Source: JANYIP01 sp031394045 (GTDB lineage: Bacteria > Actinomycetota > Actinomycetes > Prado026). From it: DNA of 25,407 bases. Position numbers and translations under genes: made by a program. Position 1 is the first letter of the stretch. Each line of letters begins with the position of its first letter. The DNA lies in assembly GCA_031394045.1 (NCBI GenBank), contig JANMWN010000268.1:1-25407 (forward strand), in the 5' to 3' direction. Below the pieces are notes generated by a model, which was not told the DNA's origin, did no database searches, and saw nothing but the letters and a program-made list of their open reading frames with translations. Shown piece after piece: positions 1 through 7,832 of this stretch.

Positions 1-21
1 GTCACGCCGTGACCACCCCGC

Positions 22-30
22 AAGGAGGAG
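22..30 (+). promoter_or_regulatory. Ribosome binding site deciding the DUF3040 start
   Basis: AAGGAGGAG is a near-perfect Shine-Dalgarno sequence ending two bases before the GTG at 33. It lies inside the longer reading frame that opens at 9, so it favours the downstream start. Confidence 0.6.
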
Positions 31-32
31 CT

Positions 33-494
33 GTGCCGCTCTCCGAGCACGAGCAGCGTCTGCTCGAGCAGATGGAGCGGGCGCTGTACGCCGAAGACCC
101 GAAGTTCGCGTCCGCGCTCCGCGGCTCAGACCTGCGCGGACGCTACCGCCGGCGGGCACTTCTGGGCGGTGTCGGCGTCGCCGTGGGTCTGGCTCTGCTC
201 CCCGTCGGTATCGCCACGAAGATCATCCCGGTCAGCCTGCTGGGCTTCCTGCTGATGCTCGGGTCAGCGATCTGGGCGGTCTCGAGCTGGCGCCGCGTCC
301 CGGCCCCCGGTGACCTCGGCATCGCCGTCGCTGGCTCCGTGGCCGGCCGGACGGGCCGTTCGGCTGGAGGAGCGCGCAAGGGCCGCTCCGGTTCGAGCAA
401 GGGCAAGGGCAGCAAGGACAGAGCACAGAAGGCCACGTACATGGAGCGGCTCGAGGAACGCTGGCGACGCCGCCGCGACCAGAACGGCCGCTGA
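33..494 (+). CDS. DUF3040 domain small membrane protein
   Basis: This 153-residue protein starts PLSEHEQRLLEQMERAL, the typical opening of actinobacterial DUF3040 proteins, followed by the AEDPKFASALR segment. Two hydrophobic segments (about residues 43-62 and 66-84) make it a small membrane protein. The tail is rich in Gly, Ser, Lys and Arg and is probably cytoplasmic. I chose the GTG at 33 rather than the in-frame GTG at 9 because AAGGAGGAG (22-30) lies just upstream and the family normally begins at PLSEHE. DUF3040 proteins often lie near the dcw cluster in actinobacteria; their biochemical function is unknown. The gene converges on the transglutaminase gene, with only nine bases between the two stop codons. 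Confidence 0.88.
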   Translation: MPLSEHEQRLLEQMERALYAEDPKFASALRGSDLRGRYRRRALLGGVGVAVGLALLPVGIATKIIPVSLLGFLLMLGSAIWAVSSWRRVPAPGDLGIAVAGSVAGRTGRSAGGARKGRSGSSKGKGSKDRAQKATYMERLEERWRRRRDQNGR

Positions 495-503
495 GACTAG
501 TTC

Positions 504-2891
504 CTAGGTACCGCGTCCAACCATCCTGCCCGGGAGCAACCGGACGAGGGCTGACCGGATCCGTACACTGAGCCCGTCGACCCAGTCGAGCGCGTCGGCC
601 ACACCGGCGCCAGCGACGGCGAGCACCGATGCCGGGAACAGCCTGGCCCGCCAGCGGATCTTGGTGGGGGAGGCTGCGGCCATCGCCTTGACGACCAGCC
701 GGGCGTCGGCTCCGGGGTCGGCACCCGTCGGACGCGGGGCGTCCTCTCGCGCGTAGTGCACACGTTCCACAGCCAGGGCCAGCCTGCGGACCGCGGCAGC
801 GGCCTCGCCCTCGAGCCCGTACGCCACCAGCGCGCCGGCGGTCCGGCGTGGCGTACGGGAGGAGGCCCAGGGCAGCCCGAGATCCTGGCTCGTGTCGCCG
901 AGCTCGCGCCAGGCGGCGAGGACGCCGGCGGCGCCCGGCGTGCCCCCGGAGGCGTGCCGCAGCCGTCGGCGCCGACGCAGGACCCGGGCCGCCGCCGGCG
1001 TCAGGAGCGCAAGCGCGACGGCCACGGCTCCCGGGACCAAGGCCCAGTGCCGGCCTTCTGCGATCGCGACCGCCGTGGTGGCGGGGAGTGGGGTGATGGC
1101 GTCGTCACCCGCGTCACGGTTCCGGCCCCCGTTGGGCCCGGTCTGCGGCGTCGAGGGGGTGGGGACGAATGAGTTGCCGCCGTCCGCGCCCGGGCCGCGT
1201 GCCCAGCTCGGGGTCTGCACGCCGCTGGGTCCCGGGGTGGGCTCGAAGCGCACCCATCCGACCCCGTGGAAGTAGACCTCGGGCCAGGCGTGTGCGTTCT
1301 GCCGCGTGACGACCCAGACCCCGGCGGTCTTGGGGCTGCCCCGGGTGAAGCCGACGTTGACCCGGGTGGGCAGCCCGGCCATCCGGGCCATGACCGCGTA
1401 CATCGTGGCGTACTGCTGGCAGAAGCCGGCCCGGTTCGTGAGGAAGGCGACCAACGGTGAGCCGGCGGAGCCACCCGAGCCGGCGGATTCGGGCAGCTGC
1501 GTGGTGTAGATGAAGCGGTTCTTGGGGTCCAGGAAGAAGTCCTGGATCGCGATCGCCTTGTCGTAGTCGTTGGTCCGGCCCTTGGTGATCGCCACCTCGG
1601 TGGTCTTCACGAGGGCGGGCAGGCCGCTGGGCAGGTTGGTGTAGCGCGCCTCCGGGTCGGCCGCCGAGCTGCCCGCACCACGAAGGGAGGCCGCTGTCAG
1701 CGCCGGGTGGGTGCTGCTGACGTCGTAGCTGCGGCCGAACGTGGTGTCCCCCCCGCGGGCGAAGACGTCTTCCGTGGCCAGGTCGTAAGACCAGTTGCCG
1801 GTCAGGCCCCGGATCCCCCGCGTCGGGTACGGAAGCGGGAGCCACGGGGTCTTGAGCCCCGTCATCCTGATCTGGGTGGTGATGGGGGCGCCGGGGAGGT
1901 TGCCGCTCGTTCCGGCGCCCAGCTCGCTGGCCGAACCGGCGACCGACAGCTTGGCCACGTTCCAGTTGATGCCGTCGAAGCTGTCCAGCGTGACCATCCG
2001 CAGGTAGTCCGGGTTGCTGTCATTGCTGACGTAGTCGAAGACCGGGGTGTTCGTCCGAGCGGTGAGGTCGTTCGCGATCCCGACGAGAGGGTTGATCGTC
2101 GTCGTACCGGAACCGGATCCGCTGCCCGACCCGCTGCCACCTGGTCCGCTTCCGCCGAAGATCCCGCTGCCGAAGAGCGGGACGAACGCGGGGAAGATGA
2201 CCGCGAGGCCCAGCGCAGCCGCGCCGATCCGCCGACCGACGACGCCTAGGGGCTCGCTGGGTGCGGCGGTGAAGATGCCGTCTCCGCGAGAGCTGCGGCG
2301 TCCGAGGGCACGGCCCCAGCCGGACAGTCGTTCGCGCCCCTCGGCCAGCATCAGCGCCAGCCAGCCGAACGAGGCGGCGACGAACAGCACCCAGGGGACA
2401 CCGTCGCGGACGACCGAGGCTGGTACGGCGTAGAGCGCAAGCAGCGGGATCCCGGCCAGGGCCGCCGAGCGGTAGGTCACCGCAAGGGTGTCCACGGCGA
2501 CGGTGCTGGCACCCAGGCCGAGAGCGGTGAGCAAGAGCAAGCCCTGCTCGGTGGGCGCGGGGGTGGCGAACCGCTGGAGGTCGTTCATCGCCGTGACCAG
2601 CAGCGCGTTCAGCTCGCGCAGCGCGCCGGGACCGGGGATGAACCCGAGCACCGCGACGTCCCTGGCGAAGGTCCAGGTGATGACCAGTGTCAACGTGGCC
2701 AGCCCGACGAGGGGGACGACGGGGCGGGGCGCACCGACCCGCCGGCCGAGGGCGCAGCCGCCGGCTCCGGCGATCACGCTGACCAGGACCGGCCAGAACC
2801 AGTCGGCGTCGACGAAGACGCTCGACATCGTCAACCCGCCGAGCAACGTGGCCATGGCTGCCACCAAGGTCAGTCGCAGCCGGGCCGTCAT
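504..2891 (-). CDS. TgpA-like membrane transglutaminase (DUF3488 / transglutaminase-like core)
   Basis: This 795-residue protein has an N-terminal block of about six or seven membrane helices. A Gly/Ser linker (about residues 243-262) follows, then a large extracytoplasmic transglutaminase-like domain, one C-terminal helix (about 614-635) and a basic cytoplasmic tail. The catalytic pattern is visible: Cys491 in AGFCQQYA, His534 in NAHAWPEVY and, at the usual Asp position, Glu550 in RFEPTP. Such proteins typically sit beside MoxR and DUF58 genes and are thought to act on peptide or protein substrates at the cell surface; the substrate here is unknown. The ATG at 2891 overlaps the DUF58 stop codon by four bases (ATGA), so I prefer it to the in-frame GTG at 2939. 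It is the last gene of the minus-strand operon. Confidence 0.87.
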   Translation of the reverse strand: MTARLRLTLVAAMATLLGGLTMSSVFVDADWFWPVLVSVIAGAGGCALGRRVGAPRPVVPLVGLATLTLVITWTFARDVAVLGFIPGPGALRELNALLVTAMNDLQRFATPAPTEQGLLLLTALGLGASTVAVDTLAVTYRSAALAGIPLLALYAVPASVVRDGVPWVLFVAASFGWLALMLAEGRERLSGWGRALGRRSSRGDGIFTAAPSEPLGVVGRRIGAAALGLAVIFPAFVPLFGSGIFGGSGPGGSGSGSGSGSGTTTINPLVGIANDLTARTNTPVFDYVSNDSNPDYLRMVTLDSFDGINWNVAKLSVAGSASELGAGTSGNLPGAPITTQIRMTGLKTPWLPLPYPTRGIRGLTGNWSYDLATEDVFARGGDTTFGRSYDVSSTHPALTAASLRGAGSSAADPEARYTNLPSGLPALVKTTEVAITKGRTNDYDKAIAIQDFFLDPKNRFIYTTQLPESAGSGGSAGSPLVAFLTNRAGFCQQYATMYAVMARMAGLPTRVNVGFTRGSPKTAGVWVVTRQNAHAWPEVYFHGVGWVRFEPTPGPSGVQTPSWARGPGADGGNSFVPTPSTPQTGPNGGRNRDAGDDAITPLPATTAVAIAEGRHWALVPGAVAVALALLTPAAARVLRRRRRLRHASGGTPGAAGVLAAWRELGDTSQDLGLPWASSRTPRRTAGALVAYGLEGEAAAAVRRLALAVERVHYAREDAPRPTGADPGADARLVVKAMAAASPTKIRWRARLFPASVLAVAGAGVADALDWVDGLSVRIRSALVRLLPGRMVGRGT

Positions 2892-4168
2892 GGCTGCCCC
2901 ACCGAGAGCGAGTGGGTGGAGTGACCGATCAGCGGCCACACTACGCCGAGCGGCTGCCCGGCCGAGAGGGGTACGACCCGCCAGCCGGCCGCCCGAAGGA
3001 CGGCGATCGGGCCGGCGGAGTCCAGTGCAGGTGTCCGGTCACGGGCCGCGGACGAGCGCCAGCTGTCGACGTCGAGGACGATGGCGGCTGCCCCACCGGT
3101 GCCGTGCCGCATCCGGACCAGGTCCGAGGCCTCCTCGACGCTGAGGGCGCCGACCACCGCGACGGTGAGTCCGTCTCCCGCGCTGCGCAGCATCGGACCA
3201 GCCGTGCGAAGGGTGCGGTTGGGCGAGGCCTCGACCACGGCCAGCGCGTCGAGCAGCAGCTCTTCGTGCGTGCCGGTCAGGTCGTCCCCGACGGCACTGC
3301 CGATCCGGGTCCCGGAGTCGGTGATGAGCTCGACGGAGAAGCCGGCATGACCCAGGTGCGCGCCGATGGAGGCGGCGACGGACACCGCGACCTCGAAGGA
3401 CGAGCCTGGCCCGTCGCCCCGGTGCGCGACGGTGCGCGCGTCGAGCAGTACCACCGCCTTGCTCTCCCACGGCTGCTCCTCGCGGCGCACCATGAGCTCT
3501 CCGTAGCGCGCGGTGGAGCGCCAGTGCACGCGCCGCAGGTCGTCGCCGCGTCGGTACTCGCGGGTGATCACGTCGTCGTCGCCGGCGGCCGCGATGGACC
3601 GCGCCCGGCTGTCGCCGCTGCCGGTCCACTCACCGCCGAGGGCGAGCGCGGGCAGCCGTTCGATCACCGGTGTGACCACGAAGGTGTCGGTGCTGGTGAA
3701 CGACCGCACCATCTCGCACATGCCGAAGGGGTCGGTCAGCCGGATCGTCAGCGGTCCGATGGAGAAGCGCCCGCGCAGGTCGGAGCGCACGGCGTACGCC
3801 ACCTCGCGTACGCCCTGGGGCTCCACCCGGTCCAGCACGAACCTTGGACGCGCGCCGAGTACGTAAGGGATCCGGTCCTCGAGCAACAGCAGCCCGGTGG
3901 GCAGGCGGGAGACGTTCTCCAGCCGCAGGACCACCCGTGCCTCCTGCCCGGCCGGGCAGCGGGAGGGCTCCATCCGCCGGCTGCTGGCGAGCCGGTAGCG
4001 AGTGCGCGACACCACGAGCGCGCTGATCAGCGGCAGCGCGAGGACGAGGATGGCGGCCCGGAGCAGGTCACGCTGGCCGAACGCCATCGCGCACAACGCG
4101 GCTGCCGCCCCGGCGCCGAGGAAGCTGCGGCCGCGAGTCGTCAGTCCGCGCAGCGCCTGCCGCATCAT
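2888..4168 (-). CDS. DUF58 domain protein (von Willebrand A-like, MoxR partner)
   Basis: This 426-residue protein has two N-terminal membrane helices (about 15-30 and 35-54), a beta-rich middle region, and the DUF58 signature YRRGDDLRRVHWRSTARYG at about 205-223. A von Willebrand A-like fold follows, with VVLLDART near 239-246. DUF58 proteins are regular partners of MoxR ATPases and are thought to form a chaperone-like or metal-inserting system; the client here is unknown. Two ATG codons stand in tandem at 4168 and 4165 and either could be the start. The gene lies 19 bases after moxR, without a convincing Shine-Dalgarno, and overlaps the transglutaminase start by four bases, so translation of the three is probably coupled. 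Confidence 0.88.
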   Translation of the reverse strand: MMRQALRGLTTRGRSFLGAGAAAALCAMAFGQRDLLRAAILVLALPLISALVVSRTRYRLASSRRMEPSRCPAGQEARVVLRLENVSRLPTGLLLLEDRIPYVLGARPRFVLDRVEPQGVREVAYAVRSDLRGRFSIGPLTIRLTDPFGMCEMVRSFTSTDTFVVTPVIERLPALALGGEWTGSGDSRARSIAAAGDDDVITREYRRGDDLRRVHWRSTARYGELMVRREEQPWESKAVVLLDARTVAHRGDGPGSSFEVAVSVAASIGAHLGHAGFSVELITDSGTRIGSAVGDDLTGTHEELLLDALAVVEASPNRTLRTAGPMLRSAGDGLTVAVVGALSVEEASDLVRMRHGTGGAAAIVLDVDSWRSSAARDRTPALDSAGPIAVLRAAGWRVVPLSAGQPLGVVWPLIGHSTHSLSVGQP

Positions 4169-4187
4169 CAGGCCGACCCGGCTCGAC

Positions 4188-5162
<975 letters not shown>

Positions 5163-5168
5163 GCAGTG

Positions 5169-5174
5169 ATTAAA
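5169..5174 (-). promoter_or_regulatory. Possible -10 element for a leaderless moxR transcript
   Basis: On the minus strand TTTAAT lies exactly six bases before the moxR ATG, the spacing expected if transcription starts at or next to the A of the start codon. It matches TATAAT at five of six positions, but the mismatch is at the important second position. No clear -35 hexamer was found. There is no Shine-Dalgarno between it and the start. Confidence 0.3.
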
Positions 5175-5228
5175 GCCCGGGAGTGCCGTCCGCGGGTACC
5201 CGAACCAGTGTCCGGCTGTGGACAAACC

Positions 5229-5258
5229 CCTGAGGAGCACCTGAGGACCCCCTGAGGA
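5229..5258. repeat. Three CCTGAGGA direct repeats, 11-bp period
   Basis: CCTGAGGA occurs at 5229-5236, 5240-5247 and 5251-5258, with TGAGGA starting at 5231, 5242 and 5253. The exact 11-bp spacing places the copies on about the same face of the helix, as expected for a cooperatively bound regulator. The role is unknown; it lies 67 to 96 bases upstream of the moxR start and about 90 bases upstream of the mraZ -35. Confidence 0.6.
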
Positions 5259-5342
5259 CCCCATCGGACGCCACCTGCTGGGGCCCCCGCGGGGAGCACC
5301 TCGGGCAGCCAGCAGACCGATCGGGTGGATTTGGCACGGAAA

Positions 5343-5385
5343 TGGTTGACGGTGGGGCGTTGTGGAGTACTGTGGCGCGCACTGG
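5343..5385 (+). promoter_or_regulatory. Predicted MraZ operator: five TGG boxes at exact 10-bp spacing
   Basis: TGG triplets start at 5343, 5353, 5363, 5373 and 5383, exactly ten bases apart; the series continues as CGG at 5393 and TGG at 5403. MraZ of E. coli binds TGGGN direct repeats separated by five bases, that is a 10-bp period, upstream of its own gene. The array here overlaps the -35 and -10 of the mraZ promoter, so autoregulation by occlusion is the simplest reading. Spacing is seen directly; binding is inferred. Confidence 0.72.
5346..5373 (+). promoter_or_regulatory. mraZ / dcw operon promoter
   Basis: A -35 TTGACG (5346-5351) and a -10 TACTGT (5368-5373) are separated by 16 bases. 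The -10 fits the TAnnnT pattern of actinobacterial housekeeping promoters. Transcription would start near 5380, leaving a leader of about 50 bases before mraZ. Confidence 0.6.
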
Positions 5386-5418
5386 AGCCAACGGGCGCCT
5401 CTTGGGTGGAGCGAAGTG

Positions 5419-5424
5419 GGAGGT
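5419..5424 (+). promoter_or_regulatory. mraZ ribosome binding site
   Basis: GGAGGT ends six bases before the GTG at 5431 and decides that start over the in-frame ATG at 5362, which would lie within the promoter and operator. Confidence 0.75.
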
Positions 5425-5430
5425 GGAGCC

Positions 5431-5862
5431 GTGTTCCTGGGCACCCACCAGCCCCGCCTCGACGACAAGGGCCGGCTCTTCCTCCCGGCCAAGTTCCGCG
5501 AGGACCTCGCCGCCGGACTGGTCATCACCAAGGGCCAGGAACGGTGCTTGTACGTGTTCACCACCGCCGGCTTCGCCGAGATGACCGAGCGGATGGCCGC
5601 TGCACCTGTCACGAGCAAGGCCGCCCGCGACTACATGAGGGTCCTGTTCGCCGGCGCGAGCGACGAGGTGCCGGACAAGCAGGGCCGGGTGATGATCCCG
5701 GCCGGGCTGCGTACGTACGCCGGGCTCGACCGCGACTGCGTGGTCATCGGCGCAAACAACCGGGTCGAGATCTGGGACCCGGCGATGTGGGAGACGTACC
5801 TCGCCAGCCAGGAGCAGGCCTTCGCCGAGCTGTCCGAGGAGGTGCTCCCCGGCTTCATGTGA
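5431..5862 (+). CDS. mraZ: Transcriptional regulator MraZ
   Basis: This 143-residue protein has the MraZ length and its two AbrB-like (SpoVT/AbrB) DNA-binding repeats. The first begins FLGTHQPRLDDKGRLFLPAK (residues 2-21); the second includes DEVPDKQGRVMIPAGLR (about 76-92), giving the paired D-KGR / D-QGR motifs that contact DNA. MraZ forms a ring-shaped multimer and represses the dcw operon, including its own promoter; TGG boxes with a 10-bp period occur directly upstream. The GTG start at 5431 follows a strong ribosome binding site and matches the conserved N-terminus. A 210-base gap to the next gene is unusual inside this otherwise compact cluster. Confidence 0.96.
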   Translation: MFLGTHQPRLDDKGRLFLPAKFREDLAAGLVITKGQERCLYVFTTAGFAEMTERMAAAPVTSKAARDYMRVLFAGASDEVPDKQGRVMIPAGLRTYAGLDRDCVVIGANNRVEIWDPAMWETYLASQEQAFAELSEEVLPGFM

Positions 5863-6072
5863 CCTCGGGCCGATCGACCTGACGCGAGGTCTCCACCCGC
5901 TCTTGACATACCACTCCATCTCCTGGCTCACCTTCCCCGGTGCCAGGCGGTGGTTACCCAGAGCGGTTGGGGACCTGGCAGCAGGTCGGCGGTACCACTG
6001 GAAGATCCGCAGCTGTCCCAGAACGGCACCGTCAGCACCGTCGGCACCACAGGCACAACCGAGAGGGTCGAG
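5863..6072 (+). other. mraZ to rsmH intergenic leader, 210 bases
   Basis: No gene is evident. A consensus TTGACA stands at 5903-5908, but no TAnnnT hexamer lies 16 to 19 bases downstream, so a promoter is only possible. A nested inverted repeat spans 5941-5980. The rest (6000-6060) is a low-complexity ACC/GGC-rich stretch that stays open in the frame of the next small protein. It may be leader RNA or an N-terminal extension of that protein from an ATG, GTG or TTG upstream (one is at 5950). Confidence 0.5.
5941..5980 (+). repeat. Nested inverted repeat between mraZ and the rsmH genes
   Basis: TGCCAGG (5941-5947) is complementary to CCTGGCA (5974-5980). Inside, CCCA (5957-5960) can pair with TGGG (5968-5971). 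RNA from this stretch could form a seven-base-pair outer stem with an inner hairpin. There is no U-tract, so it does not look like an intrinsic terminator. Confidence 0.4.
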
Positions 6073-6276
6073 ATGAGCGTGGACGCCCCGCAGGATGTTT
6101 TCGAGCTCCCGGCCGCGATTCGGGCTGCTGCGGACGAGCAGTGGTGGGACGGGCTCTGGTTCGAGGGTCCGCTCGACCCCAGGGGAACCGTCTTCGCGGT
6201 GCTGCTGGCCCTCGGGGCCACGGTCGCCATGGTCGTCGTCGCGGCGGCCGTGGTCCGGATCGCGACCGGAGCCTGA
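6073..6276 (+). CDS. Small single-pass membrane protein of unknown function
   Basis: This 67-residue protein has an acidic and tryptophan-containing N-terminal half (ADEQWWDGLWFEGPLDPRG at about 20-38) and one hydrophobic helix (about 39-62). The ATG at 6073 is preceded by AGAGGG (6062-6067) with a good spacing; an in-frame ATG at 5950 would add 41 low-complexity residues and lacks a good ribosome binding site. I do not recognise a named family. It lies between mraZ and rsmH, nine bases before rsmH, where some actinobacteria carry small membrane proteins, and is probably cotranscribed with the division genes. It is not FtsL, which is encoded after rsmH. Confidence 0.68.
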   Translation: MSVDAPQDVFELPAAIRAAADEQWWDGLWFEGPLDPRGTVFAVLLALGATVAMVVVAAAVVRIATGA

Positions 6277-6285
6277 ACCCGAGCC

Positions 6286-7263
6286 GTGACTACTCCATCG
6301 CCGCAGCCGCCGCCTGCCGCCCGGCACGTCCCGGTGCTCCTCGACCGTTGCGTCGCCCTGCTCGCGCCGGCCTTGACCGATCCTGGCTCGGTCCTGGTGG
6401 ACGCCACCCTCGGGATGGGCGGCCACAGCGAGGCGATGCTGCAGGCCTTCCCCGAGCTCCGGCTGGTCGGTCTGGACCGTGACCCGTACGCGCTGGACCT
6501 GTCCCGGGCTCGGCTGGCCCCGTACTCCGCCCGGACCACCTTGGTGCACGCGGTCTACGACGAGCTTCCCGAGGTACTCGCCCGGCTCGGGCTGGCCAGC
6601 GTCCAGGGCGTGCTGTTCGACCTCGGCGTCTCCAGCCTCCAGCTCGACGAGGTGGCCAGGGGGTTCTCGTACGCCCACGACGCACCGCTGGACATGCGGA
6701 TGGACCCGACCACCGGTCTCACCGCAGCGGACGTGGTCAACACCTACTCGGCCGGCGACCTGGCCAGGGTCCTTCGCCAGTACGGCGAGGAGCGCTTCGC
6801 CAGCAGGATCGCGGCCCGACTCGTACGCGACCGCGAGCGCGAACCCTTCACGAGCAGCTCACGCCTGGTGGACATCGTCCGTGATGCCATCCCCGCGGCC
6901 ACCAGGCGAACCGGTGGCAACCCGGCCAAGCGCACCTTCCAGGCGCTCCGGATCGAGGTCAACGGCGAGCTGGCCGCCCTCGAGCGAGCGCTGCCAGCCG
7001 CGGTGGATGCCCTCGCCGTCGGCGGCAGGGTCGTCGTGATGTCGTACCAGTCGCTGGAGGACCGGCTCGCGAAGCGGGTCCTGACCGCCGGGGCGACCTC
7101 CGCCGCGCCACCTGACCTCCCGGTCGTGCCCGAGTCGCTGCAGCCACGGCTGCGCCTGCTCACCCGTGGCGCCGAGACCGCGAGCCACGACGAGGTCGCG
7201 GCCAACCCGCGGGCGGCATCGGTCCGGCTGCGGGCCGCCGAGCGGGTCCGGGCGGCGGCATGA
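6286..7263 (+). CDS. rsmH: 16S rRNA (cytosine1402-N4)-methyltransferase RsmH
   Basis: This 325-residue protein matches the RsmH (MraW) family, which methylates N4 of C1402 in the 16S rRNA decoding site using S-adenosylmethionine. Visible motifs are HVPVLLDRCV near the start, the SAM-binding VDATLGMGGHSEAML (38-52), GVLFDLGVSSLQLD, FSYAHDAPLDMRMDP, and NPAKRTFQALRIEVNGEL. The length is normal. The GTG at 6286 gives the family N-terminus after a short proline-rich lead. The last bases overlap the ftsL ATG (ATGA), as is usual in this cluster. Confidence 0.97.
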   Translation: MTTPSPQPPPAARHVPVLLDRCVALLAPALTDPGSVLVDATLGMGGHSEAMLQAFPELRLVGLDRDPYALDLSRARLAPYSARTTLVHAVYDELPEVLARLGLASVQGVLFDLGVSSLQLDEVARGFSYAHDAPLDMRMDPTTGLTAADVVNTYSAGDLARVLRQYGEERFASRIAARLVRDREREPFTSSSRLVDIVRDAIPAATRRTGGNPAKRTFQALRIEVNGELAALERALPAAVDALAVGGRVVVMSYQSLEDRLAKRVLTAGATSAAPPDLPVVPESLQPRLRLLTRGAETASHDEVAANPRAASVRLRAAERVRAAA

Positions 7264-7832
7264 GCAGCGTCCAGCGGGCCGCGCGGCCGCTCGACACCGG
7301 TCGTTCGCGGATCGGTGCCGTCGCGCGCGAGCAGGCCAGCTTGTCGGTCGTTCCCCGCGGTACGGCCAAGGCGTCGTCCGGAGCCTTCGCCCTGTTCGTG
7401 GGCGCTGTCCTGGTCCTCGGTCTGCTCGGTCTGCTCGCGCTGAACACGCTGCTGGCGCAGGGCGCCTTCGCGACCAGCGACCTGACCAGGCAGCAGTCGG
7501 TGCTGGCCGACCAGCGCGAGGCGCTGCAGCAGGAGGTGGCGGTGCTGGAGTCTTCGGAGCAGCTGGCCGCCGCCGCCAAGCAGCTGGGCATGGTGGGAAC
7601 CAAGAACCCGGTCTTCCTCGACCCGGGCACCGGCAAGATCATGGGCGTGCCGCTGGCTGGTGCTTATCCAGCAGCCCCCAAGACCACCGCTTCCGCAAGT
7701 GCCTCGCCTACGGCTTCGGGCACTGCCACTGGCTCGCCTGCGGCTTCGGCCACTGCCACTGCCACTGCCACTGCCACTGCCTCGCCTACGGCTTCGGCGG
7801 CAAGCACAGGCAAGCCGGGAGCAACCGGATGA
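7260..7832 (+). CDS. ftsL: Cell division protein FtsL-like
   Basis: This 190-residue single-pass membrane protein sits between rsmH and ftsI, where FtsL is expected. It has a basic cytoplasmic N-terminus, a helix at about 41-65 and a short coiled-coil region at about 74-105 (QQSVLADQREALQQEVAVLE), the FtsL/DivIC arrangement. FtsL links FtsQ and DivIC to activation of the FtsW-FtsI septal synthase. Beyond about residue 140 comes an odd low-complexity extracellular tail of Thr, Ala, Ser and Pro, containing five TA dipeptides encoded by a tandem GCCACT hexamer. FtsL sequences are poorly conserved, so the assignment rests largely on position and topology. It overlaps rsmH and ftsI by four bases each. 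Confidence 0.85.
   Translation: MSSVQRAARPLDTGRSRIGAVAREQASLSVVPRGTAKASSGAFALFVGAVLVLGLLGLLALNTLLAQGAFATSDLTRQQSVLADQREALQQEVAVLESSEQLAAAAKQLGMVGTKNPVFLDPGTGKIMGVPLAGAYPAAPKTTASASASPTASGTATGSPAASATATATATATASPTASAASTGKPGATG
7701..7798 (+). repeat. Low-complexity tandem repeat tract at the ftsL 3' end
   Basis: GCCACT is repeated five times in a row at 7749-7778. It is flanked by two copies of GCCTCGCCTACGGCTTCGG (7701-7719 and 7779-7797), with a related copy between them (GGCTCGCCTGCGGCTTCGG, 7731-7749). All units keep the reading frame, so copy-number changes would lengthen or shorten the FtsL tail without a frameshift. Confidence 0.85.

Larger units (their letters stand above)
5163..5430. 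other. Divergent moxR / mraZ intergenic regulatory region
   Basis: This 268-base region separates two divergent operons and is the longest non-coding stretch in the window. From left to right it holds the possible moxR -10, three CCTGAGGA repeats, a GC-rich stretch (5279-5300), the mraZ promoter with phased TGG boxes, and the mraZ ribosome binding site. Confidence 0.8.

Noticed and set aside
495..503. Bidirectional terminator between the DUF3040 and transglutaminase genes
   Set aside because: Only nine bases lie between the stop codons and no convincing stem was found there.
5362..5430. Upstream ATG giving a 166-residue MraZ
   Set aside because: The extra residues would start inside the promoter and operator, and the conserved MraZ N-terminus begins at the GTG at 5431 behind a strong ribosome binding site.
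5903..5908. Perfect TTGACA as a second promoter between mraZ and rsmH
   Set aside because: No TAnnnT hexamer lies 16 to 19 bases downstream, so it is not called as a promoter, only noted in the intergenic entry.
5170..6678. Long minus-strand open frame (about 500 codons) across mraZ and rsmH
   Set aside because: It is antisense to clearly conserved genes, crosses the mraZ promoter, and its translation is low-complexity Arg/Gly/Pro-rich, as expected of a shadow frame in high-GC DNA. The same applies to other long antisense frames, for example over murE, murD and ftsW.
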